From: Enchytraeus crypticus
Taxonomy: Eukaryota; Annelida; Clitellata; Enchytraeida; Enchytraeidae
Assembly: GCA_905160935.1 (NCBI GenBank)
Contig: CAJHZI010000025.1
Location: 62,001-126,000 of the forward strand
Length of the DNA: 64,000 nucleotides
Direction: 5' to 3'
Position 1 is the stretch's first letter. Every line of letters starts with the position of its first letter. This document shows, one piece after another, positions 44,290-56,159 of this stretch. The translations under genes and the position numbers were made by a program. The notes below the pieces were generated by a model that saw nothing but the letters and a program-made list of their open reading frames with translations, had not been told where the DNA came from and made no database searches.

Positions 44290-45100
44290 ATTTAAACTTT
44301 ATTGTGTTTATGTGATTGTATGTGTTTTTACTTGAGAGCTCATTGATTTGTTTGTACGCCTTTATTGCAAGCTTTATACTAACATTTTGTCTGTTTGAAT
44401 CTTTCTTGTAGTGCAGTCTTAGCTAATTCTCAGTGGCACCTTGAAAAGGTCTTTGAACAAAATCTGTTTTTGTATATATGCACTAAGTTGCTCAGGAAGG
44501 TTTACTTTTACACAGTTGAGTCCGGTAGTGTTAATGACTGATCAACGGAACGGCATGCCATTTTGATAGAACAGGTTGACGCAAGTTCAATATGTTCTGT
44601 TTTGATAAGGTAACTTAGTTTCTTGATTGTTAATGGTTTACAAATTCAATTGTGGAGTCTGTCAGTCCTGGTTCCTCTTAAGCTGTACAAGCGCCAATAC
44701 TATGCATAGTATCTATTCGCCAAAGGCGGACTGTGAAACATACATGTGTAAATCCACAGAAATCAAATACATAAATTCAGAAATTACTCATTAATCTTTT
44801 CAAAATAATTTATAAATTTATATTGCATTTTTATCTATGTGTCCTGACTCTGAATTGCATATTTACTTGTAGTAGTAACGTAATCTACATAGTCTGGGTT
44901 ATCAACCTCTGAATTACCATTCAGTTTTTAGGAATCTAAGTCTTGTGTAAGAAGTTATACCTTTAATAATCATATAACAACTAATTGTATATCAATGTGT
45001 TAGGGATGTTGTCTAGATTGGTTTTTTATCGATTGATTGATTTGACAATCTATAAAGTCTATTCGTATCCCGACCCTGGTTAAACAGAGAAACAGAGAAT
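44290..45100. other. No gene recognised
   Basis: AT-rich intergenic sequence downstream of ING, ending in a short R2 repeat fragment (attcgtatcccgaccctggt). Confidence 0.4.
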
Positions 45101-45433
45101 AGAACTGTTCAAGCTGCTCTTATGAGCTCTGGTATACTGAGAACAGCACTGCTCAAGCTGCTCTTATGAGCTCTGGTATATTGAGCACAGAACTGCTTAA
45201 GCTGCTCTTATGAGCTCTGGTATACTGCGAACCGAATTGCTCAAGCTGCTCTTATGAGTTCTGGTATACTGAGCACAGAACTGCTCAAGCTGCTCTTATG
45301 AGCTCTGGTATACTGAGCACAAAACTGTTCAAGCTGCTCTTATGAGCTCTGGTATACTGAGCACAGAACTGCTCAAGCTGCTCTTATGAGCTCTGGTATA
45401 CTGAGCACAGAACTGCTCAAGCTGCTCTCATAA
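45101..45433. repeat. 44-bp minisatellite, about 7.5 copies
   Basis: Unit agaactgctcaagctgctct, then tatgagctctggtatactga and gcac (44 bases). Copies differ by a few substitutions. 44 is not a multiple of three and no long frame runs through it. Confidence 0.93.
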
Positions 45434-45439
45434 GTCTAG

Positions 45440-46240
45440 TGTAGGACTGCTTACTGTTTTTACAAGACTTATGTTTTTTATGCTAATTATACAGATATTT
45501 CTATTCTAAAAATGTAATGTATGTTAACTATGCAATGTCGTATATTAACTATGTAATTTTGTATGTTAGATATGTAAAGTGTTATGTTAACCATGTATTG
45601 TGTTAACTTTGCCATGTTAATGTGTTATGTTAACTTGTCGTTTTTTATGTTAGCCATGTTAGATGTGCAAGATAATGTATTATGTTAATCATGTATATTG
45701 CACTTGCTGACCTAATACTGCTGTATGAACTATCTCGTTGTATCTCAGGCATTTGTCTTCCTCTGTATTAAGACTTTGTAATGTGTTTTCTCGTTCAGTT
45801 ATATTGCAGTAGTGAGATGAACAATTTGATAATATCAGTTATGTGATATTTGACGTTAATTAGATTCATTTTATGCATCAGATGTGATAGCCCAGTTACT
45901 GTAGTTGTGAAATTTAAATATTATTTAAAAAATAGTTAAATTTGTTTAAATCTGAAATAATCTTCAAAGTTTTACTCTGTTCCGAAATATGCTAAATGCT
46001 TCAACGTGGTCATATTTAACAAATGAAATTTTATAAACTTTTCTGAATTATAATATTGAAATAGAAATTAAAGTTTTTAGAATAGTATTGAAATTGTCTT
46101 CTTTGTTTATCTCTGAATTGAAAGTAAGCTTAAAAGACATTCAATGAAATCATTTAACTTGATTTCATGGAGACGAACTCATGCAGGTAACAAGCTCATT
46201 GAGACCAGTTAACGGTTTACGATTATGATTGTGATGATAT
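45440..46240. other. No gene recognised
   Basis: AT-rich. Region 45520-45690 has loosely repeated tatgttaac(t/c)atgta motifs, a degenerate short tandem repeat. Confidence 0.4.
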
Positions 46241-46242
46241 GC

Positions 46243-46610
46243 TCGGGTGTGGTTGGACCACTGCAGAATAATAGGGCAACCGCAAACTATCTGCTGCGTG
46301 TACGTAAGAGGCGACTAAGGCAGGGGTTTAGAATGGCAAGAGGGGACCCACCTCACCATGAAATATTGTCCTCCAGGATTAAATGGTAATTAATCCATCT
46401 AACTGAGGAAGGCAACGGGAAACCACGTCAGAAGCCACACTTTTCCCAAGCTATAGGCTACATAAGGTACGGATGAGGCATAGACTTCGTGAAGAAATTA
46501 ACTTGTTGATCTAAGGAATGCTCTTATGGAGAGAGAAAGCAGACTTTGAGTATGAATATGTACTTTGAACCTACCACTTGGCTGTGCACTGAAGAGAAAG
46601 ATATGATATT
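46243..46610. repeat. Dispersed repeat D, copy 2
   Basis: Same sequence as 41297-41755: tgctcgggtgtggttggacc to cactgaagagaaagat. A coding-like RTE tail (aggtcgactaagaggtcagg) follows to about 46720. Confidence 0.75.
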
Positions 46611-46801
46611 AAGCGAAGTATACAAGACTAAGAAGAAGCATCAGTGATGGTGTTTTCCAGTAGTAAGTCAGTCAGGTCGACTAAGAGGTCAGGTTACAAG
46701 AGGCCTAAATGTTGTCTCTATGATGCCTTTTGTTAGACAATTATATGAGAAGAGATTTTGTTGGAACTGTAGTTCCGTTTCATGTAGAAAATGGCAATTA
46801 T

Positions 46802-48151
46802 CAGGGTTGGGTTTTTGCCATGGCAAAAAGGGTTTTTGCCAGGACACTGGCAATAACCGGTAAAAACCATGTCAAAAACTGGCAAAAACCGTCTAAAACA
46901 CCAAGACTGGAATAGAAATATTTTATGCTTGTAAATGTATTAATAGGGCAACCGCATTATTATATATATATCGTTTACAACATAAACTAAGTTAAATTTG
47001 ATGTTAAAAATGTTAACAAACAATTTAATATCCATTTGCCACTCACATTAAATTTAAAAAAAATTAATTGTCTAGAACTTGCTTCACGGTATTTGAAATT
47101 CTAGGTTACCGTAACTTAACTAGCTTGTTAACACAAAATTACTACTAATTATATTAATTATAGAACAGCTTAGGCACTTAACAGATTTTTTATTTGCTGT
47201 TCTTTGATTTCTATCAGTTATTTATATTATATTTTTATTAGTTTCTATTGAATGATTGCTCCATGTGGTTGCAAACTCTCTGTATTCAAAAGTGAAAACC
47301 ATTCATGACAATTATCTGCAAAACTCGCTTTGTCGCTTTGTAATCTATCTAGAGCTGCAGCAACTGGTCGAAGCCTTGATATCAAGTCCTTAGTTTGTCA
47401 GTAAACATTGAAGTCATTGACTAGGTGACAAATTCGTGGTTCAATTTCTTGTTCATGCTCTTCTGCAATACTGATATAAGCTTGTCGATTGCGAAGAAAT
47501 GTATCAATGCATGTCAGCTGACTATTCCATCTGGTGTCACCAGGTAGCTGAGGCTTCACAGAAAGTGGATACTCTTTCAGCCATGAACCAGGGCATGATG
47601 GTTCCTGAAATATTTGTGCACTTCAATGATCTGCTTCAATGTAGCAGCCGGTGTGAGTGCCTGTTCAAGCAAATTCAGTGTATGTGCCGCACAGCCATAC
47701 ACAATTAATCCCTGATCTTCCTCCTTTTAAAAGTCGTCTCATTTTAACCATATTCTTAGCATAATCTGGGACCACATTTTTACATCACATCCAATTTTAA
47801 CCTTTAATTTAGCTAGTTAAATATTTTTTAATGTCACCACTGACCACTGTGTGCTACTTTTTGTAATCTAATTTTTGAAGTTCATAACTTTATGCCTCAG
47901 GGGTTTGCTTTTGTTGTTACACTACTAGTTTTTCAACATGTGCTGGCAGAAACTTGATAACTCTGTGTGTGACCAATTAATGGGACTGCAATATAATGTA
48001 GTTGTTACTAGTTTTTATGTTTTAGACAAGAAAGACTTTTGCCAGGAAGGTTTTTGCCGCTTAGACGGTTTTTGCCAGTTTTTGCCATGGCAAAAACTGG
48101 TTTTTGCCGGGACGGTTTTTTCCACTTAGTGGCAAAAACTGGCCAACCCTG
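46802..48151 (-). mobile_element. hAT transposon H1 with transposase remnant
   Basis: Begins CAGGGTTGG and ends CCAACCCTG. The 8-bp flank gcaattat is perfectly duplicated (46794-46801 and 48152-48159). Subterminal gtttttgcc/ggcaaaaac iterons occur at both ends. The minus strand at about 47790-47240 encodes, with stops and shifts, VVPDYAKNMVKMRRLL, DQGLIVYGCAAHTLNLLEQA, QIIEVHKYFRNHHAL, TRWNSQLTCIDTFLRNRQAY and PVAAALDRLQSDKASFADNC. These fit conserved blocks of hAT transposases (D-A-NM, C-x-AH-NLL, TRWNS). The ORF is truncated and inactive. Confidence 0.85.
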
Positions 48152-48159
48152 GCAATTAT

Positions 48160-48690
48160 TGACTCATTCCTACTATAAAAACGTAAAGCTAGTGTTTATC
48201 GTCAAGAAACCAGCGGTAGTGATTTTGTGTTTAACTGTTTTGGCATATAAATGAAATATTGAATTGCGTGTTTTGTATATAACCTATCTGCACATATAAA
48301 CTCTCGCACGTTTGCGTGTTCTAAAACACTCAAATTTTCCGGTTCTTTTATACCTTTAGCGGTTGAATAGATTTATTATAAGCGTTACTTATTACTGAGG
48401 CTTGTGGTCTCGGTATCGGAAGTATTGGAAGTTTGATACCGGTAGTCTCGGTATCGGATTGTAGTGGTGTTGGGCCTCGATACCATTCGGCTTTGCCAAT
48501 GTATAGGAAACCTATGCTATAGCTTACCAGCCAGATATTCTTATTTTCTCTTTTTGGTCTGAGCTCGTACATCGTGCAGTCAGACTAGGTAACGGCAGAG
48601 TGTGGACTCAGTTACGTGCTCGAGTCCATGAAAATTTCGCCCTATACCTGTATATATGCAACGTTAGTTGTGATTGGCCTACAGTAGTGA
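48160..48690. other. No gene recognised
   Basis: Intergenic sequence with short runs such as ggtctcggtatcgg repeated twice at 48408-48460. No coding signal. Confidence 0.35.
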
Positions 48691-48699
48691 CATAATGTC

Positions 48700-49383
48700 C
48701 AGGGGCGGATCCAGGAAGTTTTTAAGGGGGGGCCCGAAATTATTATTGAGAGTGGACATTTTTTTGTTTTCTTCGGGACATGTGACGCAGCCAGACAAAT
48801 TTCTGTGGGGGGAGCTTAAAATTTGTTCACTACTGCGTTCGGCTCGTAGAGTGAGTGTATTCCCGTACCTTACCCCACCCCCCCCCCCCCGCTCATACCC
48901 GTCCGGGGAAAACCAAAAATCCTACATTTTTTTGGAAAAGTAGGTTAATTTTTTCACCTCTGAAGAAACTGCGGATCTCGACGAATTGCAAAAGTGACCT
49001 AATTTTGGCGGTGACCTAATTTTTGATCCCCTTCCAGCCAAGGCTGTTTGCACCACTGCTACGGGACAGAGTTCATATTTTTTACTTACACCCATTTTTC
49101 CTCTAATGCAGTGGTTGTGCAAATTGTTCAAGTGAAAATTGAGAGCTAGTGAAACGGTCAACATTGTTTTTGATCCCCTTCCATTAAACAGTGCTCCAAG
49201 AAAAAAATTGAGCTATTGGAACTGAGTTCCCTGTCGTACCCCACCCCGGGCCCCCCTAACCACTGCCATTACTAACATATTTTCGCATCGAAATTGCCAG
49301 AGAAACAATGAAAATATAGTTTAAAAAATTTTATCGGCAGACCTATGGGGGGAGGCGCGGGCCCCCCCCTGAATCCGCCACTG
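48700..49383 (+). mobile_element. hAT-like MITE, family M1, copy 5
   Basis: Begins CAGGGGCGGATCCAGG and ends GAATCCGCCACTG. The 8-bp flank ataatgtc is perfectly duplicated (48692-48699, 49384-49391). No functional ORF. Confidence 0.87.
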
Positions 49384-49391
49384 ATAATGTC

Positions 49392-49820
49392 GTAAATGAA
49401 CGAAATCATTAAGTAGGGCATTAGTCTGTATTCAATGTTAATGACAGTAAAACGTAAATAAATATAGTTATATTGATATAATTTGTTTTCGTTAATATTT
49501 ATGAAATTTTCGCAATAATGAACGTTGCTTCTTAATTAAGACAAATTTGGATATTAATAACAGTTTTCTAGTCTAATTCTGTTAATTTCAATAGGCTTGT
49601 GTTTTACACTTTAGTTTATTTTTGTCCTTTTAAATAGACTCAAGGTCGAGACCAAAGTCTAGATCTTGAGTCTATTTACAAGGTCTTTGACCGCCAGGCC
49701 GGACTTAGGCCTAAGCCCACAATGCCCGGGCCGAGGGGCGCCACTACAGCCTCGTGAGTTTCATGGTCAATTTCACAAATTGGCATAACAATTTCCTTCA
49801 TATACATTTTATTACTTATT
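49392..49820. other. No gene recognised
   Basis: AT-rich intergenic DNA. Near 49630-49680 an actcaaggtcgagacc/agatcttgagtctat pair forms a loose inverted repeat. Confidence 0.35.
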
Positions 49821-49822
49821 TT

Positions 49823-50460
49823 CAATCAATCAAGAATTTAACGTCCGGTTCCTCGCCATAAAGCAATGTCAGGGACGTCTCTTGCGAACTCTACGCGGAC
49901 AGGCGCCAAAGCACCACACAATGACGACTGAGTACCCAGAGACCATAAGAGAAAGCAAGATCAAAACAGTGCAAGTCTAAGATCCAAGTCAAGCGGGCCA
50001 AAGTTTAGACCTATAGCGGAAAGAGGTGGGTTTTTAGCTTGCCAAGGAAAGTACCAATACAATTACAAGATCGAAGATCTTGTGTCAGAGAGTTTCATAT
50101 TGTCGGAGCAGAAAACATGAAGGAGCGTCAGCCTATGGCAGATTTAATGTTTGGTACAGTGAGAAGGTTTTCACTAGAGGAACGAAGTCTACGAGAGGGT
50201 TGATAGATTGATTAAAGATCAGATAGATAGGATGGTTTACCATTTTAAATTTAGAACGTCAAGGAAGCTATCTTGAATTTTATTCGTTCGGAAACTGGTG
50301 CACTTTCTGCAGTGCAATTTCTTAGGAAGAGAAGAGGTGTGGGAATGGATTATTTTTACATTACAGACGACCCGAGAAAGAGAATAGTGTATGTGTTGAG
50401 ACAAATTAGAGAGGTTTTCGGGAGATCATTCAGCAGGGAGTTACAGTAATCAAGTCATGC
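49823..50460 (-). mobile_element. CR1/L2-like LINE, family A, 3' fragment
   Basis: The minus-strand 3' region matches 656-1320: gaatttaacgtccggttcct tail, then caggcgccaaagcaccacac and the terminal ORF region. The microsatellite aatcaatcaa lies at the outer end. It has no intact frame. Confidence 0.8.
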
Positions 50461-50544
50461 CTGTAACGGCTCCTGGGATGATATCTTAGCAGCTCTTCAG
50501 AAAATTGTCAGTGATACTAGTGAAAAACCAGCTAGTTGGTCTTA

Positions 50545-50600
50545 AAAAGCTGGTAACGCTAAGGTTAACGTCAGTTTCCGTAGCTTATGGGATCATAATG
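50545..50600 (-). mobile_element. SINE S1 fragment
   Basis: Only the tail part (aaaagctggtaacgctaagg, then ttaacgtcagtttcc) is kept. Confidence 0.45.
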
Positions 50601-50672
50601 GACTTAATACTCTGGAGACAAGCCGTCTGATCTTGTCCTGGAAAGATTCATTGTAGTTATAAAAATTTTGCA

Positions 50673-51206
50673 ATGTGTGACTCGGGCTCAATCACTGAAC
50701 TAGTTACGTCATTGAATGGAAACCAGGAAGAAATGAGAAACTACTGTTTAAATGAGAAACTAATGTTTAATCATTCTGAACTGTGGCAACAAGTGGCGAG
50801 GAAGTCCGTGAATATAAAGTGAAAAGAAAGCGGAAGCGCAACGTTGAGATTGATGAAGCAAGTGGGAATAAGGTTGAACTGTGTGGTAGAGATATATTCA
50901 GTGTGACTGCTCAATGTCATCATCAACAGGTTCTTCAATGAATTGCAGAGGATCTTAGCGCTCGTGAGAAATTAAGCAACAAGACTTAGTGTTACTCTCT
51001 TGATCTTGCACAGACTGTCAGACTGCAACCACAAGAAATCCGTATTATTCTAAAATTCTGCAGTTGATCTTAGGTCAACTACAGAAGAGAATAAAGCTGA
51101 ATTCATTGCCTGTGCTGTACGTAGAGTCACAGAGATTCTGCAGACAGACTAAAGTGATGTAGTCCATTCTTTTACACAAATAACAGCTCGTCGAGTTGAA
51201 ATATAA
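50673..51206 (+). pseudogene. Decayed coding sequence, family unknown
   Basis: The plus strand gives, across shifts and stops, MCDSGSITELVTSLNGNQEE and LWQQVARKSVNIK, a basic KRKRKRNVEIDEASGNKVEL segment, FSVTAQCHHQQVLQ-stop-IAEDLSAREKLSNKT, LDLAQTVRLQPQEIRIIL, and RSTTEENKAEFIACAVRRVT. The stop after VLQ is TGA where TGG would read through, which fits a decayed gene. The protein-like character over three frames suggests a retrocopy or transposon relic. I do not recognise the family. Confidence 0.4.
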
Positions 51207-51290
51207 AGCAGTAATTTGGTAGGATATGCCAATTTTTTAAACTTTATTAGGCTACTCTATGCAGTAGTTACTAGTTAAATCTTAGCATAA

Positions 51291-51420
51291 AGCTACATGT
51301 AAGGTTAACGTCAATTCCTCACTCGAAAGCGATGTCAGTGACGGGCGAGCCTAGGATTTAAACCCCTCACATACTGATACGCGGGCGAGTATCTAACCGA
51401 CTTCGTCACTGGCTCCAGCC
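51291..51420 (-). mobile_element. tRNA-derived SINE, family S1
   Basis: Reverse-complement copy: aaggttaacgtcaattcctc, then actcgaaagcgatgtcagtg and cactggctccagcc. Confidence 0.8.
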
Positions 51421-54400
51421 AACTAAAACTCAATATAGGCTTAAAGCTCAAGACTAGACAGTCTACACTCTACAGTATACTGTGTGAATTATTCACTGCA
51501 TCCTCACATTAAAGTAAAAGATTGAGAAATATTTTATTTTTACTACTAATGACTCACGGCAGGAAAGGGGGGCGCAACCCTGAACAAATCTAATATGATT
51601 TGAAATTTGATTTCGCTTCCGGTCTGACTTATTTCATTCATGAATTAATAAGTAATGAATTCTTTTTAGTCTCTGATATTGTTGACTGATAGACCCTCAA
51701 AGCCTGTTGACAATTAACTAGCATCGCTAAACGATCTGAATGTGACTTGGAGACACCCTATAGCCAGTGTCATCACGTGACCTGAGCACCGGAGTCCTGC
51801 CGATATTATTCACATTTACATTCGCTCTAAACATATTGACTATGTTAAGATTAATTCTAGCCTGACAACATCGAGAAGTGTTAAGTGTTGTCTCAGAGTG
51901 TAATACAGGTGAGACAGAGGAGGGGCCACGTGCTGATAACAGGCTGATATTAGCTGTTGTCTGCATGTGTAACAGCCTGTGATACAGGTGAGCTATATCT
52001 TATCTCAACCAGCTGTAATTGTAGCTTGACTAGCGAGACTCTCTAACTTATACATACTGGAAATATATCACACTTCAGGTAAATTTGATGACATTAGTAA
52101 CGAAACCAAATTTTTAAATGTATTATTTACTAAATATGATGCGAGTAATTTGATAGTCGAATTTGTCACTGATTTAGACTCTACCTCATCATTTCAGCGC
52201 AATCAGCTGGGGACTCAGTTGATTGATAATTTGTAATCTCCGTAATACCCAATTTGAAACTTGTGACGTTTATATTTTCCTGGGCAATTTAAATATTGGT
52301 CAAGCATTGTTCATGCCTATACGCGGGTAGCAAGCAGCGCTCCCTGCGCACCAGCCCCCCTATGCATCTCAAATGATAATCTGGTGTGATAAGCCTGAAG
52401 CCCTCTTAGCCTGTCAATAGCTTCCCTTCTTGGATTCGATTCTACCTCTCCCTATCCCCCATACTCTCACTTATATCTGAAGAATAAATTGAAGCAACTT
52501 ATATAAAATGTAAGACTAAACGCCTGTTCTGCCTTGATGTTTCGATACTTTGACTTGCTGGAGTAGGACAATAATTTGTGTACAGAGTAGGCCTATATAC
52601 ATGTAGGTATAAACTGATTTTGAGTTGCTCATATAAAATATAGGAATTATTTGAATATGAATATTTATATATGAATTATTCGCAGAATTTTCTAAAGACT
52701 TTTACTGAATATCAGAATTAGCTACATCATGGTTATCAAGTGAGTACTCCTATTAATTCTTCTCAAAGTAATATTTTCGGATGTTGTCATGAAACAAATA
52801 GACGGATGAACACACTCTGCTGCCTTTGCTATTGTTACTGTTGTCTGCTGCAGTGTATGAAGAACTGTGTGCTGTAGTATGATTTACTTGGATTAATTAC
52901 TCGTGTATATATATATATATATATACAGACCAGATCATATTTAATTCTCTACAGTGATTTCGAGTTTTAAAGAGGAGCTTTGGAATATAAGTACAAGTTA
53001 TAAATCATGGAGCTCGTAGCTCAGCATCATCAGTTAGATCATGAGTTTTTCTTTCCCTGTTTTGTTCTCCTAGACTAGTGAGCTGATGGTCCACGGCTGT
53101 TCTTGTGCCCCAACATGTGCAGTGTCGTTTAAATTAGAGCTTTTAGACTTCTCATTTAATAAATGAAGAGTGAAGACAGACTTACATATATTAACTCATT
53201 TCTGTCATTAATCAAATCGGAATAAAAGCAACTGCACATCATCGTCATCTTCTTTACTTAAAGGTAGGCCTATCGAGGAGGATTATTATTTAAAAAGTAA
53301 GGCTACTCGTTGTCACAATTCACTTTGAGTTTTGAGTTGTGACATTTACGTATTCACTCAAAATGCGGCACTGACATATTGACACAATTAGTCAGTCTTT
53401 GATAATAATTAGCCATTCCAAGTATGGCATTAGGCATTGCAATTACGGCTCAGTTTTTAAATAAGATATTGAGTTATGATGTAAAGACCGTCGCTGCGTC
53501 AAATCTAACACATATGTCAATGACAAACATATATTTTTTGCTGTGAGGAACGACAGTATAGAGGGTTTGAAAAATTTTTGCATTCAAGACTTTACCTGGC
53601 ATTCAAAACTTTGCCTTAACAGTGTAATGGAAAGCTGTGTGGACAGCATGGGGACCTTTTGCAACAGAGGAAGACATATGAACAGTGCATAATACCGTTA
53701 TACCTGAATGTGATATTTCTATATTAGCAGATGAGTATTTTGACGTTAAACTCATTGCGCAGGTAGCACGGGACAGTGTTTCCCAGTGCTCGAGACATAC
53801 TCAAAGCATTGCGTAATGAGTTGAATGAAAATGAGATGAAGTCAAAAGTATTACCTCTAGCCTTGAGCAGAATATTAATGTAAACATCACTCAGCAGATT
53901 GTAAGCGACTTGTTCTGCCTACAATAGATTGAAATATATTGGCCGGTCATGTTTGCAGAGGCAAACTATTTCAGAATACTTGTATGTTAATGTTAATATA
54001 TCGTCTTTGTGTGCATTTGATCCACGCCCTGCAGTATTGTTGTGGTTAAATGCTAAAGAACGCAGAGCTAAAGAAACGCCAATAATCTAAGCAGGATTGG
54101 TATAATACTGTTTTTCATTTTGAAGGCAGTAGTGATAAAGAGTCAAGTGCTGGAAATGTTTATGTTTCAAAGTCGTGTAACTTTTAATGGATTGCTCTGA
54201 GCCTCAGAGTGAAATGAACTGCATTACACTTTATTTATAGCTTTATAGTAAATGAAAAATGTGAAATTTTGTGTCTTGTTATATAATCTATAATTAAGAA
54301 TTTTGCTTCAACATGAATTAGAATACACTTTTTGCTATCATTAATATGCATGTACTCATCATACAGTAATACACACTCTACAGAGAGCAAAGATGTTACA

Positions 54401-54454
54401 TGAGATAAATTCGTCTACTTATAAATTTGGAATATACAGAATATACAAAAACAT
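51421..54454. other. Largely unassigned intergenic DNA
   Basis: No gene recognised. GC-richer stretch 51720-51985 contains two tacaggtgag donor-like sites and could hold a 5' UTR exon of the downstream ORF, without proof. (ta)n lies at 52903-52926. At about 53740-54090 the plus strand has short coding-like relics (DEYFDVKLIAQVARDSVSQC; AFDPRPAVLLWLNAKERRAK) with stops, probably a transposon remnant. Confidence 0.35.
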
Positions 54455-54825
54455 TCCCCGTGTTGTGCTCGGGTGTGGTTGGTCCACTGCAGAATAGGGC
54501 AACCGCAAACAATCTGCCGCGTGTACGTAAGTGGCGACTAAAGGCAGGAGCTGAGGATGGCAAGAGGGGACCCACCTCACCATGAAATATTTTCCCCCAG
54601 AATTAAATGGTAATTAATCCACCTAACTTAGGAAGGCAACGGGAAACCACCTCAGAAGCCATATCATTCCCAAGCTATAGGCTACGTATGGATAAGGCAT
54701 AGACTTTGTGAAGGGATTAACTTGTTGATCTATGGAGTGCTCTTATGGTGCGAGAAAGCAGACTTTGAGTATGAATATGTACCTTGAACCTACCACTGGG
54801 CAATACACTGAAGAAGAAGACAAAA
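54455..54825. repeat. Dispersed repeat D, copy 3
   Basis: Same family as 41297 and 46243, from ccccgtgttgtgctcgggtg to cactgaagaagaagac. Confidence 0.75.
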
Positions 54826-55087
54826 ACATCACAAAAAAGTTAAACAAATCATTTTTACACTCATTTTGGCTTGCAATTGCTCTAAAATTTGCATATTCAG
54901 CAGTATGAAGCACGTAACAGATTGAAACTATTGTAAAGTAACCCGGCCTCTAGCATTAGCATTTAAAGTCCCTGCGCTCGGCTGACGACAGCTACTGGGA
55001 ATACCGTGTCAAGAATGTTTCTTGGCCGTAAAGTTAGTAGTATGGATAAGCAGATATTTGTTGTTATATTGACGCAGGTTTGATAAC

Positions 55088-55558
55088 ATGTGGATCACAG
55101 TGCCTGCTATGCTGGTGCCGGTGCTGTTTGTAGTGCTGCTCATGTTGCTCATCAGGGTCTGGATGTTCTCAGCGCCACGCTGGTCTCGACCCGTCCCGAG
55201 CTACTCGCTCCACGTCATGAAGGACGTCCCGGGGCGCTCCACGGTCAACACCTCCGCCCCTGTCAGGCTGCCTCTCGAGCAACCTCTCAAACCTCCAATC
55301 AACTCCCACTTGTCGTCGGAGTCGAGCGTGTTTGGCGCTACAGCATCCGCTTCTGTTGCACCGAGTTACGGGTTCAAACACCCGACAGGTCAGTCGCCTA
55401 TGTACTACTACGAGCCAGGATCGAGAGCTGTGCCTCAGTCCATCAGACGACCCGAGAAAAGACCTCAGTATGAAGAAGAGACTGACTCAACGTTTGAGCA
55501 GAGTGACTGCAGCAGTATGTCAATCAAGAAACCTCCTCTATCCACTGACTTCCTTTAG
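55088..55558 (+). CDS. Short single-pass membrane protein, unknown family
   Basis: 156 codons, clearly GC-richer and more codon-like than the surroundings. Residues 4-25 (TVPAMLVPVLFVVLLMLLIR region) form one hydrophobic segment right after the start, then Arg/Trp-rich residues, which suggests a signal-anchor with a cytosolic tail by the positive-inside rule. The tail is Pro/Ser-rich with a tyrosine cluster (MYYYEP), an acidic EEETD patch and a KKPPLSTDFL end that could be a sorting or PDZ-type terminus (inference). A CAG|GTTTG just upstream of the ATG resembles a 3' splice site, so there may be a 5' UTR exon or more upstream coding. In the ATG frame a TGA lies six codons upstream. I recognise no homologue. 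Confidence 0.55.
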   Translation: MWITVPAMLVPVLFVVLLMLLIRVWMFSAPRWSRPVPSYSLHVMKDVPGRSTVNTSAPVRLPLEQPLKPPINSHLSSESSVFGATASASVAPSYGFKHPTGQSPMYYYEPGSRAVPQSIRRPEKRPQYEEETDSTFEQSDCSSMSIKKPPLSTDFL

Positions 55559-55602
55559 ACCTGCAAAGTTTCCAGAGCATCATATCACAGTATTCTACTA
55601 TA

Positions 55603-55605
<3 letters not shown>

Positions 55606-55642
<37 letters not shown>
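55606..55642. repeat. (TA)n microsatellite
   Basis: About 36 bases of perfect ta repeat in the likely 3' UTR of the preceding ORF. Confidence 0.9.
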
Positions 55643-55644
<2 letters not shown>

Positions 55645-55987
55645 ACATATAAGCCTAAGCCTATATATATGCGTGAATTTGGGTGGGCCTACTAATGAAC
55701 GCGAACTTCATTTTGAACAAGGACCTCCTGCCACCACACCTTTAATTGTGCACCTTTTTCTGATGTGGAGAGTCTTTTATTCGCTTCGGTTTCATGATAT
55801 TACAAATTAAGTTGTTACAACTTGTTTTTACGGTTAAATCGTCTATCCCGTTTACCTATCTTTACCAACTGTTTATAATACTAAATATTCAAAACCGCTA
55901 TGCCAAAGGAGATCTATAGACTTTCTCTGCCCGCAATGTTTGACTGACACGACAGCAGTATAGCCTTCTTCAGCTATAAATGAAATT

Positions 55988-56150
55988 AATGGCAGAGCCA
56001 GTGGCGATGTCGATCCGACTGCGAATCAGTATTGATATCCGACTGCGAATCAGTAGGCCCCTATGTGTGGCTTTCAAATCCCCGGGATTCTCGTCACTTA
56101 TATTACTTTCGAGAGATTACACTGACATTAACACTGGCTTTAGCCTTCTC
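55988..56150 (+). mobile_element. SINE S1, diverged, with internal duplication
   Basis: Sense copy: ggcagagccagtggcgatgt. The segment atccgactgcgaatcagta is present twice, then ctttcaaatcccc and an actgacattaacactggctt tail. Confidence 0.65.
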
Positions 56151-56159
56151 ACTGCTAAC

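Noticed and set aside
45101..45433. CRISPR-like array
   Set aside because: The 44-base units are contiguous with no unique spacers, and this is animal DNA. It is a minisatellite.
51727..51966. 79-codon minus-strand ORF
   Set aside because: No recognisable motif; the plus strand looks more like a GC-richer possible UTR.
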